From NCBI GenBank assembly GCA_024222485.1, contig JAAEPJ010000072.1, forward strand, positions 14,225 to 78,224: a stretch of 64,000 nt of DNA, written 5' to 3'. Made by a program: the position numbers and the translations under genes. The notes under the pieces are model-generated. The model searched no databases. It saw nothing but the letters and a program-made list of their open reading frames with translations, and was not told the DNA's origin. This document shows positions 37,721-46,129 of the stretch, piece after piece; within the stretch, counting starts at the first letter, position 1; every line of letters starts with the position of its first letter. This DNA is from a bacterium (GTDB lineage Bacteria > RUG730 > JAAEPJ01).

Positions 37721-39127
37721 CTATTTTATCTTAAAATCATGCTCCTGACTAGAAATATAAACCAAAGAATCTCGCTCTTTAAGTTGAAAATTCTCTGGAT
37801 TTAAGTTATAAATTCCATCTCGCTCAACCCCAATCAAAATTGAGCTATACTTATTAAAAATATCTACAACACACTGACTAAAAATTTCACCACAAAATTC
37901 ACTATTCTTGCTAAGGGAACCATTATAAATTTGACTGCCCTCAGTAGAGCTTAAAAGTTCATTGTAAACTTTAGTAATTCCAGGATATCTAACAGCATGT
38001 GCCAAAAGATTCCCTGTATAGTTTGCAGCAATAATATATTCGTCAACACCTGCGTTTAATACATGCTCAATATTGTCGCTAGATAAAACCTCCACACAGG
38101 TATAAACATCCGAATTAAGTTTATCAATAGCTAAGGCAGTTAAAACTGTTCTGGCGTCAATATCTTGGTTGCTCCTATTCGTTACTTGGTCAGCTAAAAC
38201 AATGACAGAAGAAGCAAATACAATCTGTGCTCTTTCTAAGATATCTTTTTTAGTAAAATCACCTTTCATGTAGTGAATATTATTCGTAAAAATATATTCG
38301 GGCTGATCCTCTTTAATAATGACAAAATCTTTATCAGTATTTTTAAAAAGCTCTGTTAACTCCTTAAGAACTATAGTTGCATTATTATTCCACCCACAAA
38401 TAACAATATGGTCCTTTAAATTCATAATATCCACCCCTCTATTCTCCTTCTTCTTATAATACTTAATAATGGATGATGAAAACATTCCTGTTATCAGTCC
38501 AAAAAAGCTCAGCCCAATAAACATAAATGCGCTAGCGAGAATTCTCCCACCAATTGTTACGGGAAATTTATCCCCATAACCAACCGTAGTAAGCGTTACA
38601 ACTGCCCACCAGATACCATCAAAAAAACTTACAAACTGTTCATTATGCCCACGCTCAAAAATTGACATCCCAATAGAGCCTACTAAAACAAGTATAAAAA
38701 GAATAAGTGAAACGGTAAAAGCTTCAAAAAAGTTTTCACTAAACTCTGAATTGAACAACTTTAGTTTTGCAGAAACAATTTTTTCCCAACGGTTTAAACG
38801 AACAATTTTAATTAACCTGATGAGTCTAAGCACTCTAACTAAACGAAAAACTCTAAATATTGGTAATAATGCAATAAAGTCAATTAAATTTCCTTTAAAA
38901 AATAACCACTTATTTGTCGAAAGTAAAATTTTAATAGAATATTCAATAATAAAAAAGCTATTAAGGCTTAATTCCAAAATATTAACAATATTATCACTAG
39001 GGGAAGTTAAGTGCATAGAGGTATCTATAATAAGGAGCACAATTGAAGCAATAATCGCCATAATTACCAATGCTTCAAAAAAAGTTGAATAAATAAATTT
39101 ATAAATATTGCTGCGTATACTTTGCAT
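37721..39127 (-). CDS. Voltage-gated-type K+ channel with C-terminal RCK (TrkA-N) domains
   Basis: A six-helix K+ channel of about 468 residues. S1-S3 carry typical sensor residues (IEYSIK in S2, NLIDFIALLP in S3). S4 is a textbook voltage sensor: positive residues at every third position from Arg92 to Arg113 (RVFRLVRVLRLIRLIKIVRL). The pore has TLTTVGYGD (selectivity filter 181-186). After the S6 helix comes an RCK domain (DHIVICGWNNNATIVLKEL) and a second regulatory part. It is the last gene of the PspA operon, its ATG (39127) three bp after the aminopropyltransferase stop. A voltage-sensing channel next to PspA suggests a role in responding to loss of membrane potential; that is inference. 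Confidence 0.9.
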   Translation of the reverse strand: MQSIRSNIYKFIYSTFFEALVIMAIIASIVLLIIDTSMHLTSPSDNIVNILELSLNSFFIIEYSIKILLSTNKWLFFKGNLIDFIALLPIFRVFRLVRVLRLIRLIKIVRLNRWEKIVSAKLKLFNSEFSENFFEAFTVSLILFILVLVGSIGMSIFERGHNEQFVSFFDGIWWAVVTLTTVGYGDKFPVTIGGRILASAFMFIGLSFFGLITGMFSSSIIKYYKKKENRGVDIMNLKDHIVICGWNNNATIVLKELTELFKNTDKDFVIIKEDQPEYIFTNNIHYMKGDFTKKDILERAQIVFASSVIVLADQVTNRSNQDIDARTVLTALAIDKLNSDVYTCVEVLSSDNIEHVLNAGVDEYIIAANYTGNLLAHAVRYPGITKVYNELLSSTEGSQIYNGSLSKNSEFCGEIFSQCVVDIFNKYSSILIGVERDGIYNLNPENFQLKERDSLVYISSQEHDFKIK

Positions 39128-39129
39128 AA

Positions 39130-40662
39130 TTAATCCCAATGCCTCCATCCCTCTAAATAGTATTTCAAAACCTTTGGATTATCCATTGTATTAAGCTCCG
39201 TTTTTTGAATATTAATATCTTTCTCAAACTGAAATAACCCTGCGATCATGTCATTCCCAAGATACCTAGTCGGAACCGAAATATTAATTTTCTTATAATC
39301 AACCTTAATTTTAGAAGCCATGACAAATCCCCAATCACCAAAAGAAGGAACATAAACATGATAAGGATACACACTCTTAAAGCTAAGAGAGTTAATTGTA
39401 TTGTATATACACCAAAATGATTTATTAGCAAAAAAAGGGCTAGTTGCTTGAGTCACCAAGATCCCTGTAGAGGCAAGTTTTGATTGTAAAACAGCATAAA
39501 ACTCCTTACTATAAAGCCTTGCTATCGAAATATTATTTGGATCAGGTAAATCTATAATAATAATATCATAGATACTTTCACTATTACGAATAAATAGGAA
39601 TGCATCTTTCGAGTAAACTTTAACCCTTTGATCTTTAAAACTATTTAAATTCATTTTTTTTAAATAACTATTATTCTTAGCCATTTTGATGATCTCAGGA
39701 TCAATATCTACTAAATCTATTTCACGAATACTCGGGTACTTTAATAGTTCTCTTAAAACTAAACCATCACCACCACCAAAAACTAACACTTTTGCTTTAT
39801 GGGGAGCAATAGCCAGAGGAATATGAACTAATGGTTCATGATACCGATATTCATCAATAGAAGAAAACTGAAGATTCCCATTTAAAAACAATCTAATATC
39901 TTTTTTATTTTTTGTTAAAATAATCTTTTGATAATTAGTTTGCTTAGCAAAAATAATTCTATCTTCATATATACGGCTACTCCAATTTTTCATTAGGAAA
40001 TTAGCAGTAAATATCAAAATAATAAACAAAATAGTTACACAAGAACAAGCTACCTTAAAAAAATGTCGTTTAAGTTTTGAAACTTTATCCCTAAAACACC
40101 AGAGAACTAAAAAACCAATAACCATATTAATTATGCCAAAAAATAAAGAACTTTTAAAAATACCTAAAAAAGGTAACAAAAAAAAAGGAAAAATAAGAGT
40201 TGCGATCAAAGCACCAAAATAATCAAGCGATAAAATATTTGAAATATTAAACTTTAATGAGTAATATTTCTCCATGATTCTAGTTAAAAGAGGTATCTCT
40301 AAGCCAATTAAAAGTCCAATAGCAATAATTAAAAAAAACATGAAAAATAAATAAAAATTAGTGTACGCATAACCAAAATAAAGAAGTGGGACGGAGAGTC
40401 CACCGAGTAGTCCTAGAAATATTTCAACAACAATAAATTTCTCTAATAACTTGCGCTGGATAAGGCGAGAAAAATATGAACCAACACCCATCGCAGCCAT
40501 GTACAAACCAATTGTTAAAGAAAATTGTTTAATGCTATCACCTAAAAAATAAGAAGAAGTCGTACTGATTAAAAGCTCATAAATTATAGAACACAAACCC
40601 GCAATAAAAACTGAGATTATGATTACGAGCTTCTCCTGCCTAACCGGTTTACTTCCCGGCAT
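39130..40662 (-). CDS. Membrane-embedded spermidine synthase-like (aminopropyltransferase) protein
   Basis: About seven N-terminal transmembrane helices (residues 10-222) are fused to a spermidine-synthase domain. The latter has the family's LNGNLQFSSIDEYRYHE (260-276), the nucleotide loop FGGGDG (295-300) and DLPDPNN (371-377) in place of the catalytic D-x-x-DP-x-GP. Such fusions occur widely, and their product is not established; activity on polyamines is plausible but unproven. The start is ATG 40662 with GGAGG 5 nt upstream, 14 bp inside the preceding small gene. It is in the PspA operon. Confidence 0.85.
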   Translation of the reverse strand: MPGSKPVRQEKLVIIISVFIAGLCSIIYELLISTTSSYFLGDSIKQFSLTIGLYMAAMGVGSYFSRLIQRKLLEKFIVVEIFLGLLGGLSVPLLYFGYAYTNFYLFFMFFLIIAIGLLIGLEIPLLTRIMEKYYSLKFNISNILSLDYFGALIATLIFPFFLLPFLGIFKSSLFFGIINMVIGFLVLWCFRDKVSKLKRHFFKVACSCVTILFIILIFTANFLMKNWSSRIYEDRIIFAKQTNYQKIILTKNKKDIRLFLNGNLQFSSIDEYRYHEPLVHIPLAIAPHKAKVLVFGGGDGLVLRELLKYPSIREIDLVDIDPEIIKMAKNNSYLKKMNLNSFKDQRVKVYSKDAFLFIRNSESIYDIIIIDLPDPNNISIARLYSKEFYAVLQSKLASTGILVTQATSPFFANKSFWCIYNTINSLSFKSVYPYHVYVPSFGDWGFVMASKIKVDYKKINISVPTRYLGNDMIAGLFQFEKDINIQKTELNTMDNPKVLKYYLEGWRHWD

Positions 40663-40879
40663 GCGGACCTCCACCTACATGACTTGGTCCACCAATGCTG
40701 CCAGCTCTAGCAGAAGAGTTAGCATAATAGCGTGGTCCACCCCAATAAAAAAAAGAAGGTCCACGATGATATCCACGATAACCAGAATATCCCCATCCCC
40801 TTAGACTAAGCGAAAATAAAAACAGATAAAGGAGTCCCAAAAAAATCATTAAAATAAGTAATTTATGCTTAAAAGTCAT
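40649..40879 (-). CDS. Small single-span Gly/Tyr/Ser-rich membrane protein
   Basis: A 76-residue protein with an N-terminal hydrophobic helix (LLILMIFLGLLYLFLFSLSL) followed by a low-complexity tail rich in Gly, Tyr and Ser, with repeated RGYHRG, GGP and GGGP. I do not recognise a family. It lies 26 bp after a membrane protein gene and overlaps the aminopropyltransferase-like gene by 14 bp, so it belongs to the PspA operon. Its start (MTFKHKLL) has a GGGAGATTAATA region upstream. A comparable short membrane or lipoprotein gene stands in this slot in related operons of other phyla, as I recall. Confidence 0.75.
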   Translation of the reverse strand: MTFKHKLLILMIFLGLLYLFLFSLSLRGWGYSGYRGYHRGPSFFYWGGPRYYANSSARAGSIGGPSHVGGGPHAGK

Positions 40880-40905
40880 TATTAATCTCCCTGATTACCT
40901 AAGTG

Positions 40906-41463
40906 TTAAACTTCTAAATTATGATTAATATTTATTGCTATACCAATAAAAAGAGCCAAAAGCCCTACAAGGAAAAAAGGAAGAGCACTGCCATTCTTTT
41001 TAGAAACGATAATATTTATTTTATTTGCTAAATAATCATTTTTTTCAACATCAAAATTTAAATAATACCTCCCTTTTTTAGGAATAGTTATTTTCATTTT
41101 ATAACTATTAACAGCCTCTCGCCAATACCCTTCTGAATCTCGCCCTTCTTCCTGCCAAAACTCTTTTCCAAACCCACAAAGATATTCTTTCTTATCATCC
41201 AAAAGCTCCGTAGTTATAAAACTCCATTTAGAGGTGGGAACATTCTGTTTAACTTTTATAAAATAAACAGATCGATCTTTCTTAACTTCAATAGGACCAA
41301 TCTCCCCACCTGTAGCTGCTAAAGTCTGATGATATACCTTCCCACGATTCATGTTAAAAATTCCTGCAGTAATCAAACAAATAATAGCAAAAACAATTAA
41401 AACAAACGCATATTTAATAAACTCATCATTTTTCGCTTCCTTAGGCATATTGTAAACTTCCAT
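40906..41463 (-). CDS. Two-helix membrane protein of unknown family in the PspA operon
   Basis: About 185 residues. One helix near the N-terminus (YAFVLIVFAIICLITAGIF) and one near the C-terminus (ALPFFLVGLLALFIGIAI) enclose a domain of about 100 residues that probably faces the periplasm, rich in beta-strand (VYFIKVKQNV, KMKITIPKKGRYYLNFDVE). The strand pattern resembles emp24- or lipid-facing jelly-roll domains, but I cannot name it. AAGGAG lies 6 nt before the ATG at 41463. It follows the DUF350 gene by 10 bp. Confidence 0.8.
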   Translation of the reverse strand: MEVYNMPKEAKNDEFIKYAFVLIVFAIICLITAGIFNMNRGKVYHQTLAATGGEIGPIEVKKDRSVYFIKVKQNVPTSKWSFITTELLDDKKEYLCGFGKEFWQEEGRDSEGYWREAVNSYKMKITIPKKGRYYLNFDVEKNDYLANKINIIVSKKNGSALPFFLVGLLALFIGIAININHNLEV

Positions 41464-41473
41464 CACTCTCTCC

Positions 41474-42304
41474 TTATATCATAAAAATCAATACACTTGA
41501 AAAACTTATCATTATCACAGCCTCTAAAAATGCCACACCCAAATTTTTGTCATTCTTTATTTCATCGTTCAAGTTGGATCTTGGGATAATAACTTTATCA
41601 AAAAAAATCCGCACAACAGGTAATAAAATAAACACCAAGATTAAGCTAAACAAAAACCTCAGCATATTTTCTTGCCAACTAATAAAATTACCGGACACAC
41701 CCTTCATAAGAATAATCCCCAGGGATACTAATCCACCACTAAAAGCAACCCCTGCTGCAACATTGCCTGTTTTAAGCTCTTGATGTATATCAAAAGGTGT
41801 AATAAAATTATATAGCTTGGTAAATAAAACTAATGCTAGTTGCCCTAAAATATAAAACACAATCGCTGTTAAAATTCCTCCACCTTCACCACTTATAGCG
41901 CCTGCAATTATCAGCCCTGAAGCAAGATAAGAGCCAAACTGAACAGCACCTACCCCAATATTCCTTTCTTGGGTAAGCTCTTTAAGGTTGCAAAACTTAT
42001 AGAGAATAGCTTTGTCATTAATAATACGAGAAATATTTAAAAGAACAATCCCTAAAATATAATAACCCGTTATCATTAAAATATCATTTAAAAACCCTTG
42101 AGAAATACCTATTTCTGTACCGATAAAAATAATTGTGCCAGCTAATAGATAACCAGCTAAACTTAAGGCAAGTGCGGTGTTATCTTTTTGCGTTAATTCT
42201 TTATCCAAACTATATGGTGTTAACCAATCATTGACTAACTTAGCAAAAAAAATAAAAATTAGAAATAAAACTATTAAACTACCAGAACTTAAAAGTTGAT
42301 CCAT
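41474..42304 (-). CDS. DUF350 family membrane protein, internally duplicated
   Basis: A 276-residue membrane protein with eight hydrophobic helices. The DUF350 element recurs: DNTALALSLAGYLLAGTII, NIGVGAVQFGSYLASGLII, NVAAGVAFSGGLVSLGIIL and a weaker NLGVAFLEAVIMISFSSV. The E. coli relative YjfL (about 130 residues) has half as many. DUF350 genes often neighbour PspA family genes, but the function is unknown. GAGGAG precedes the ATG. It sits 4 bp after the DUF4178 gene. Confidence 0.85.
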   Translation of the reverse strand: MDQLLSSGSLIVLFLIFIFFAKLVNDWLTPYSLDKELTQKDNTALALSLAGYLLAGTIIFIGTEIGISQGFLNDILMITGYYILGIVLLNISRIINDKAILYKFCNLKELTQERNIGVGAVQFGSYLASGLIIAGAISGEGGGILTAIVFYILGQLALVLFTKLYNFITPFDIHQELKTGNVAAGVAFSGGLVSLGIILMKGVSGNFISWQENMLRFLFSLILVFILLPVVRIFFDKVIIPRSNLNDEIKNDKNLGVAFLEAVIMISFSSVLIFMI

Positions 42305-42308
42305 TCAA

Positions 42309-42923
42309 TTACTCCTCATTATTAAGACTAAAAACTTCTATTTGTGATAACTTTATAGCTTCTGAAGTTGAAACATCATACGCATTATCCGTCCATTTCT
42401 CTATACTAATAAAATGTTTCTCATCATCAGCTTCAAAATCCCAAAAATAATAAACTTCAGGACTATTTTTATCCGCATGTTTTAAAAATTCAGCTTTCCC
42501 TGAGTCTTCATAATAATATTTTCTATTATTATAAATAATCTCCCCATCATCATCGTTTTCTATCTTAACAAGCTTTTTGTTTGTTAAATTAAGGTCAGTT
42601 AGTTTTATTTTTTTTAAAGTGATAGAAACTTCAAGCTCATCATCATCATTTTCAAGCTCAAGCCACACTTTATCCTTGCCATTATCACACTCAAGTTCAG
42701 TCCAATAATAATTCCCTTGTCGATAAAGATGTTTCGCAATGATGGTAAGATCAAATTCATCCAAATTAGATCCAATATTTCTTAGATGAATCACCCCTCC
42801 AACATCTACATTCTCAATTTTCAATGCTTTTGGCTTAGTTTTTTTTGTTCGCGACAAACCTTTAAACATTTTATAAAGAATAAAACAAGCAACTATCACA
42901 AAAATTAAAATTATAAACTGCAT
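42309..42923 (-). CDS. DUF4178 domain protein
   Basis: A 204-residue protein with an N-terminal membrane helix (QFIILIFVIVACFILYKMF) and a soluble, acidic beta-rich domain (VDVGGVIHLRNIG ... YYWTELECDNGKDKVWLELENDDDE). The pattern W-T-E-L plus W-L-E is that of DUF4178. Function is unknown; genes of this family commonly occur beside PspA, DUF350 and spermidine-synthase-like genes. It lies 4 bp after pspA. Confidence 0.8.
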   Translation of the reverse strand: MQFIILIFVIVACFILYKMFKGLSRTKKTKPKALKIENVDVGGVIHLRNIGSNLDEFDLTIIAKHLYRQGNYYWTELECDNGKDKVWLELENDDDELEVSITLKKIKLTDLNLTNKKLVKIENDDDGEIIYNNRKYYYEDSGKAEFLKHADKNSPEVYYFWDFEADDEKHFISIEKWTDNAYDVSTSEAIKLSQIEVFSLNNEE

Positions 42924-42926
42924 TTT

Positions 42927-43634
42927 TTACTCAAGCCCCATTTTTTTCTTTAAAGCAGCTAATGAGTCAGAGTTATTGCTTGTTTGTCCAGAGGCTAAAG
43001 CAGCATCAATTTCATTATCAATACTTTGATCAACCATGGCAATATCACCATAAGACTCTGCCAAAGCTTCATCTTCAGCCACTTTATCTTTCATTTTTTC
43101 AAGCATCGTAATTGTACCGGAAGAATCTACTTTTGCCAGTTGAGCATTAAGTTTTTTAGTAGCAGAACTCACTTTAGCTCTAGCTTTTAAAGCAACCGCT
43201 TCATTTTCCCATTGTCTAACTTGAGCTTTTATCGCCTGACAATTAGATTCAAGTTTAGCAATCATTTTTTCATTATTAGCTAAGTTTTGAGTAAGTGACA
43301 TAGCCATCTTCAAGGCTTCATCTTTCTTAGCTAAAGCCTCTCCAGCTAACCTTTCAGCCTCAGCTGGATCTACCTCCCCTTTCTGAGCTTTTGTTAGCAA
43401 TAGCATAGCTTTTTTCTCATAATCTGTGGCAATCTCTTTTTTTTCATCCGACTCTCTCTTAGTTCGAATAGTTATAGCTTTAACCTCAGCTAAACTTTTT
43501 AAACTATTTTCTAAATCTTGTTTAAGATCTCGAATACCTTGTTCTGTCATTTTAACAGGATCCTCAAACTTATCTAAGGCAGCATGAGCCTCTGCTTGAG
43601 TAAACTTAAATAATCTTTTAAATACATGCATCAT
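42927..43634 (-). CDS. pspA: PspA/IM30 family membrane-stress protein
   Basis: An ESCRT-III-related coiled-coil protein of 235 residues that coats and repairs stressed inner membranes. It is nearly all helical with long charged heptad stretches, begins HVFKRLFKFTQAEAHAALDKFEDPVKMTEQGIRDL (N-terminal amphipathic helix then hairpin) and ends with the short motif SLAALKKKMGLE. AAGGAG lies 8 nt before the ATG. It is the second gene of an eight-gene operon; no PspBC or PspF genes are present, so it is regulated differently from enterobacterial psp. Confidence 0.95.
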   Translation of the reverse strand: MMHVFKRLFKFTQAEAHAALDKFEDPVKMTEQGIRDLKQDLENSLKSLAEVKAITIRTKRESDEKKEIATDYEKKAMLLLTKAQKGEVDPAEAERLAGEALAKKDEALKMAMSLTQNLANNEKMIAKLESNCQAIKAQVRQWENEAVALKARAKVSSATKKLNAQLAKVDSSGTITMLEKMKDKVAEDEALAESYGDIAMVDQSIDNEIDAALASGQTSNNSDSLAALKKKMGLE

Positions 43635-43646
43635 TTTTTATACTCC

Positions 43647-44039
43647 TTATCTTGCAAATAAAATTATTTGATCAGAATATTCTGCCAAAGCTAGACCTAA
43701 GGCATTAATAGATCCTTCTAATTCATTAAAATCTAAATTTTCTAATTGTAGAGTGTCTCGAAATATCAACTTATCCCCTGAGTCATTAATAACAAATGCA
43801 CCATGAATTATTTCTCTATTCCACTTTAACAAGGTCTTAAACATTGCTGTAGACTCAGTTTTAATATCAAAAATTACCTGTTCTAAAATAATAATCGGGG
43901 ACTCACAGTCAATAATAAGATCTTTAATCCCTTTTGATTCATCTGTAACAACTAGAATTTCCTCTTCTGGACTCTCAAACTCTATCTGACATCCCATTGT
44001 ATACAAATAATTTTTTACATCTTCAAATTTAACAGCCAT
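43647..44039 (-). CDS. YbjN/DUF2170-like protein heading the PspA operon
   Basis: A 130-residue soluble alpha/beta protein. Its order (KFEDVKNYLYTMGCQIEF, then acidic strands and LLKWNREIIHGAFVIN) resembles YbjN-type, or YjfI/DUF2170-type, folds related to type III secretion chaperones. I cannot separate the two by eye; both occur beside PspA-family genes. The start is ATG 44039 since AAGGAGG lies within the longer frame at 11 nt upstream. It precedes pspA by 12 bp. Confidence 0.65.
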   Translation of the reverse strand: MAVKFEDVKNYLYTMGCQIEFESPEEEILVVTDESKGIKDLIIDCESPIIILEQVIFDIKTESTAMFKTLLKWNREIIHGAFVINDSGDKLIFRDTLQLENLDFNELEGSINALGLALAEYSDQIILFAR

Positions 44040-44130
44040 AATACTATTATCCTCCTTGGTTTCGTTCATTTATTCAAAAGATAAATAATAATAGAAACTT
44101 TATCTATTTTTTAATCTCTCTACTCCGTTT

Positions 44131-44155
44131 AATTTTAGGGTCCATACCTAAAATT
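44131..44155. promoter_or_regulatory. 25-bp palindrome upstream of the PspA operon
   Basis: Perfect 9-bp arms AATTTTAGG and CCTAAAATT around 7 nt. It sits about 90 nt before the start of the first operon gene and about 140 bp from the end of a MarR pseudogene. It may be an operator of the operon, or a terminator of the dead regulator (no clear T run). Confidence 0.55.
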
Positions 44156-44293
44156 AAACTCTCATTGAAAATGATAATTTTTACTTTTCTTATACTTGCA
44201 GTATATCTACCTGTAAGGCTTATCTTTCTCTTCCCGCGATACTTCCAGCACCACATTAAAACCTCTAGGGAGTGTAGCATTATTTATTTGAAA

Positions 44294-44787
44294 TTAAAAG
44301 AAGGTTTTATCCAAACCATCTTTTTTAAAAAAACTGCTTCTAAAAAAGCATTCTACACGTTGAATTTTAGTTAAAAAATTCTTTAAAGTAGTACTTCCTC
44401 GATCTGAAAAACCTTCAAGATCATCATAAATTTGATTATAATACTTTGCTTCTACTTGCTCTAAAATAATTTATCCTTTTTTAGTCAAAATTAGATTATA
44501 ACTTCGTCTATCAGCCTCAGCAGCCATTCTTTTAATGAGTCCTTTGCTTTCCATGATATCAATAATAACTGTCATACTTGATTTTCAACCATAATTTTAT
44601 CAGCTAGTTCTTTTTATGTTAAAAAATTAGAGGCATATTTTATAGCCATTAAAACATTAAACTGTAACTCTGTTAGCTCGAATGTTTTGAGTAAACTTCT
44701 AAACTGTTTTGTCAAAATCTGCGAAGGCCACCATAAACTAATTAATATTTCGTGTTTTTTATCTCTAAATTTTATTGGGAAGTCCAT
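44294..44787 (-). pseudogene. MarR family transcriptional regulator, broken
   Basis: Minus-strand translation gives a MarR protein of about 164 residues in pieces. The first piece runs MDFPIKFRDKKHEILISL to ELTELQFNVLMAIKYA and meets TAA. After it comes KELADKIMVENQV, then a one-base shift, then TVIIDIMESKGLIKRMAAEADRR and SYNLILTKKG (the winged-helix DxRS/LTxxG region) with another TAA, and a C-terminal helix to 44294. Two in-frame stops and a frameshift mark it as a decayed gene. It lies between the PspA operon and a membrane hydrolase-like gene, and its former target may be either. Confidence 0.85.
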
Positions 44788-44796
44788 AGTTTATAA

Positions 44797-45273
44797 TTAC
44801 CTTATTTTTAGACTACTATCACTATTTTTATTTTTTATTATAACATAAACATATAAAATTATAGCTAGAATAAATAATAACAAACAAATGCCATACATGA
44901 AAGAACTAAAAACTAAACCATATAAAGGATTATTTAGTAAGGGATAAAATGGTTTGATATCTGTATATAATGGTGCATCAAATAATAAATGCAGAACTGC
45001 ACCAAAAACTCCGGAACATATGTATTGTTTCATTGAGAATTCAAAAGGCAATTTCAATAATTTCATTATGATATTTAAGATTTTTTTAGATTTAAAAGAT
45101 AAGTAACCAAATAATCCACCAATGATTATTGCTCCTAAAAAAGTATGTGCATAACCATGCAATGGATATGCTAAATTAAAAGACATGACAAGTAATGGTT
45201 CAATATCTATGATTACATTAGCTAAAATAAAAACGAGCACATTGATTGTTTTATTGAAAGGGAATGCACACAT
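44797..45273 (-). CDS. YdjM/DUF457-type membrane-bound metal-dependent hydrolase-like protein
   Basis: A 158-residue protein with four hydrophobic helices. ANVIIDIEP, LHGYAHTFLGA and GAVLHLLFDA carry the conserved Asp and His residues of this inner-membrane family, which is predicted to bind metal. The usual N-terminal PFHLG-type segment is missing, and the frame upstream of Met1 is open but unlike the family, so the N-terminus may be lost. It lies just downstream of nothing on its own strand but adjoins the dead MarR gene (10 bp). Confidence 0.65.
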   Translation of the reverse strand: MCAFPFNKTINVLVFILANVIIDIEPLLVMSFNLAYPLHGYAHTFLGAIIIGGLFGYLSFKSKKILNIIMKLLKLPFEFSMKQYICSGVFGAVLHLLFDAPLYTDIKPFYPLLNNPLYGLVFSSFMYGICLLLFILAIILYVYVIIKNKNSDSSLKIR

Positions 45274-45511
45274 GCATGCATCCCAAAATGAAACGGAGTA
45301 AAAGGCATTTAGGTATTTAGAATTTGATAATTCTTACTCCTTTTTAGTCATTTCTTGGATTATCGGTTGCAGTATCATAGAGTTAAAAATATCTTAACAA
45401 TTTTCATAATGAAGTATTAATCAATAAAATAGAATGTGGCTGCATTTGCTTTACAAAAAAACCTGAAAAAGGAAAGAATAGTAGCTTTAAAAAAATTTAA
45501 CAACAATAAAT

Positions 45512-45545
45512 GATAAAAAAGACAACCCACTATGGCTGGATTGCC
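45512..45545 (-). terminator. Intrinsic terminator after the two-repeat small protein gene
   Basis: On the minus strand a 9-bp stem (GGCAATCCA with TGGGTTGTC, two G-U pairs) and 7-nt loop is followed by TTTTTT. It lies 11 bp beyond the stop codon. Confidence 0.8.
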
Positions 45546-45555
45546 TTTTTTATTT

Positions 45556-45792
45556 TCAATTCTTAGACTTTCTTCCTCGAGCCATTTTAGCTCTTGAAAC
45601 ATCGCCTTCTTTATCTAAAAAATAAAGAAAACCTTTCTCTCTTGATATACCAACCTTGATAACTTTTTCAGGACTTCCACCTTTTTCGTTTCCTCGAGCC
45701 ATTGTTGCTCTTGAAACATCACCTTCTTTATCAAGGTAATAAAGAAAACCTTTCTCTCTTTTAACACCTACTTTTGCAACTTTTTCTGCCAT
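45556..45792 (-). CDS. Small protein of two tandem 39-residue repeats, function unknown
   Basis: The 78 residues are two near-identical units of 39: residues 3-34 and 42-73 align as EKVAKVGVKREKGFLYYLDK and EKVIKVGISREKGFLYFLDK, then EGDVSRATMARG and EGDVSRAKMARG. The unit looks like three or four short beta-strands with a Lys/Arg-rich face, hinting at nucleic-acid binding (inference). I recall similar small proteins in other bacterial phyla but no assigned function. It has its own ribosome site (AGGAGGATTC region upstream) and a strong terminator, so it is probably a single-gene transcript. Confidence 0.85.
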   Translation of the reverse strand: MAEKVAKVGVKREKGFLYYLDKEGDVSRATMARGNEKGGSPEKVIKVGISREKGFLYFLDKEGDVSRAKMARGRKSKN

Positions 45793-45923
45793 TTAAGAAT
45801 CCTCCTCTTTTTTCTTTCTTTAGTTATTAATAATTTTAGGATAAATGTTCAAAACAACAAGGTTTGACATTTCTATATTCAAAATAATATTAAACTAATT
45901 TCCTTTTAATTTAAGCAATAAAC

Positions 45924-46010
45924 GGAGAGGGAGGGATTCGAACCCTCGCCAGGACTAATCCTGCTACAGGTTTAGCAAACCCGCCCCTTCAGCCACTTGG
46001 GTACCTCTCC
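45924..46010 (-). tRNA. tRNA-Ser (GCU)
   Basis: An 87-nt type II tRNA on the minus strand. The acceptor stem is GGAGAGG with CCTCTCC-type partner. The anticodon loop TTTGCTAAA gives anticodon GCT for Ser codons AGC/AGU. The long variable arm and the TTCGAAT loop are clear. CCA is not encoded. Confidence 0.95.
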
Positions 46011-46129
46011 ATCTTAAGTACAAACTAAACAAAAATATTATCACTGTTTAGAAATATTTTTTTTTGATGCTTAATGCCATATAAAAATAAGCTAAGGCAT
46101 TTTTATAGGAAACATATCTAAAAGAAATC

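Noticed and set aside
44165-44374. Plus-strand open frame of 69 residues with a hydrophobic N-terminus
   Set aside because: It overlaps the MarR pseudogene on the other strand, lacks a ribosome site and its later part is the reverse of the MarR tail.
45417-45602. Minus-strand frame of 61 residues over the terminator of the two-repeat gene
   Set aside because: It runs through a hairpin terminator and overlaps the real gene in another frame.
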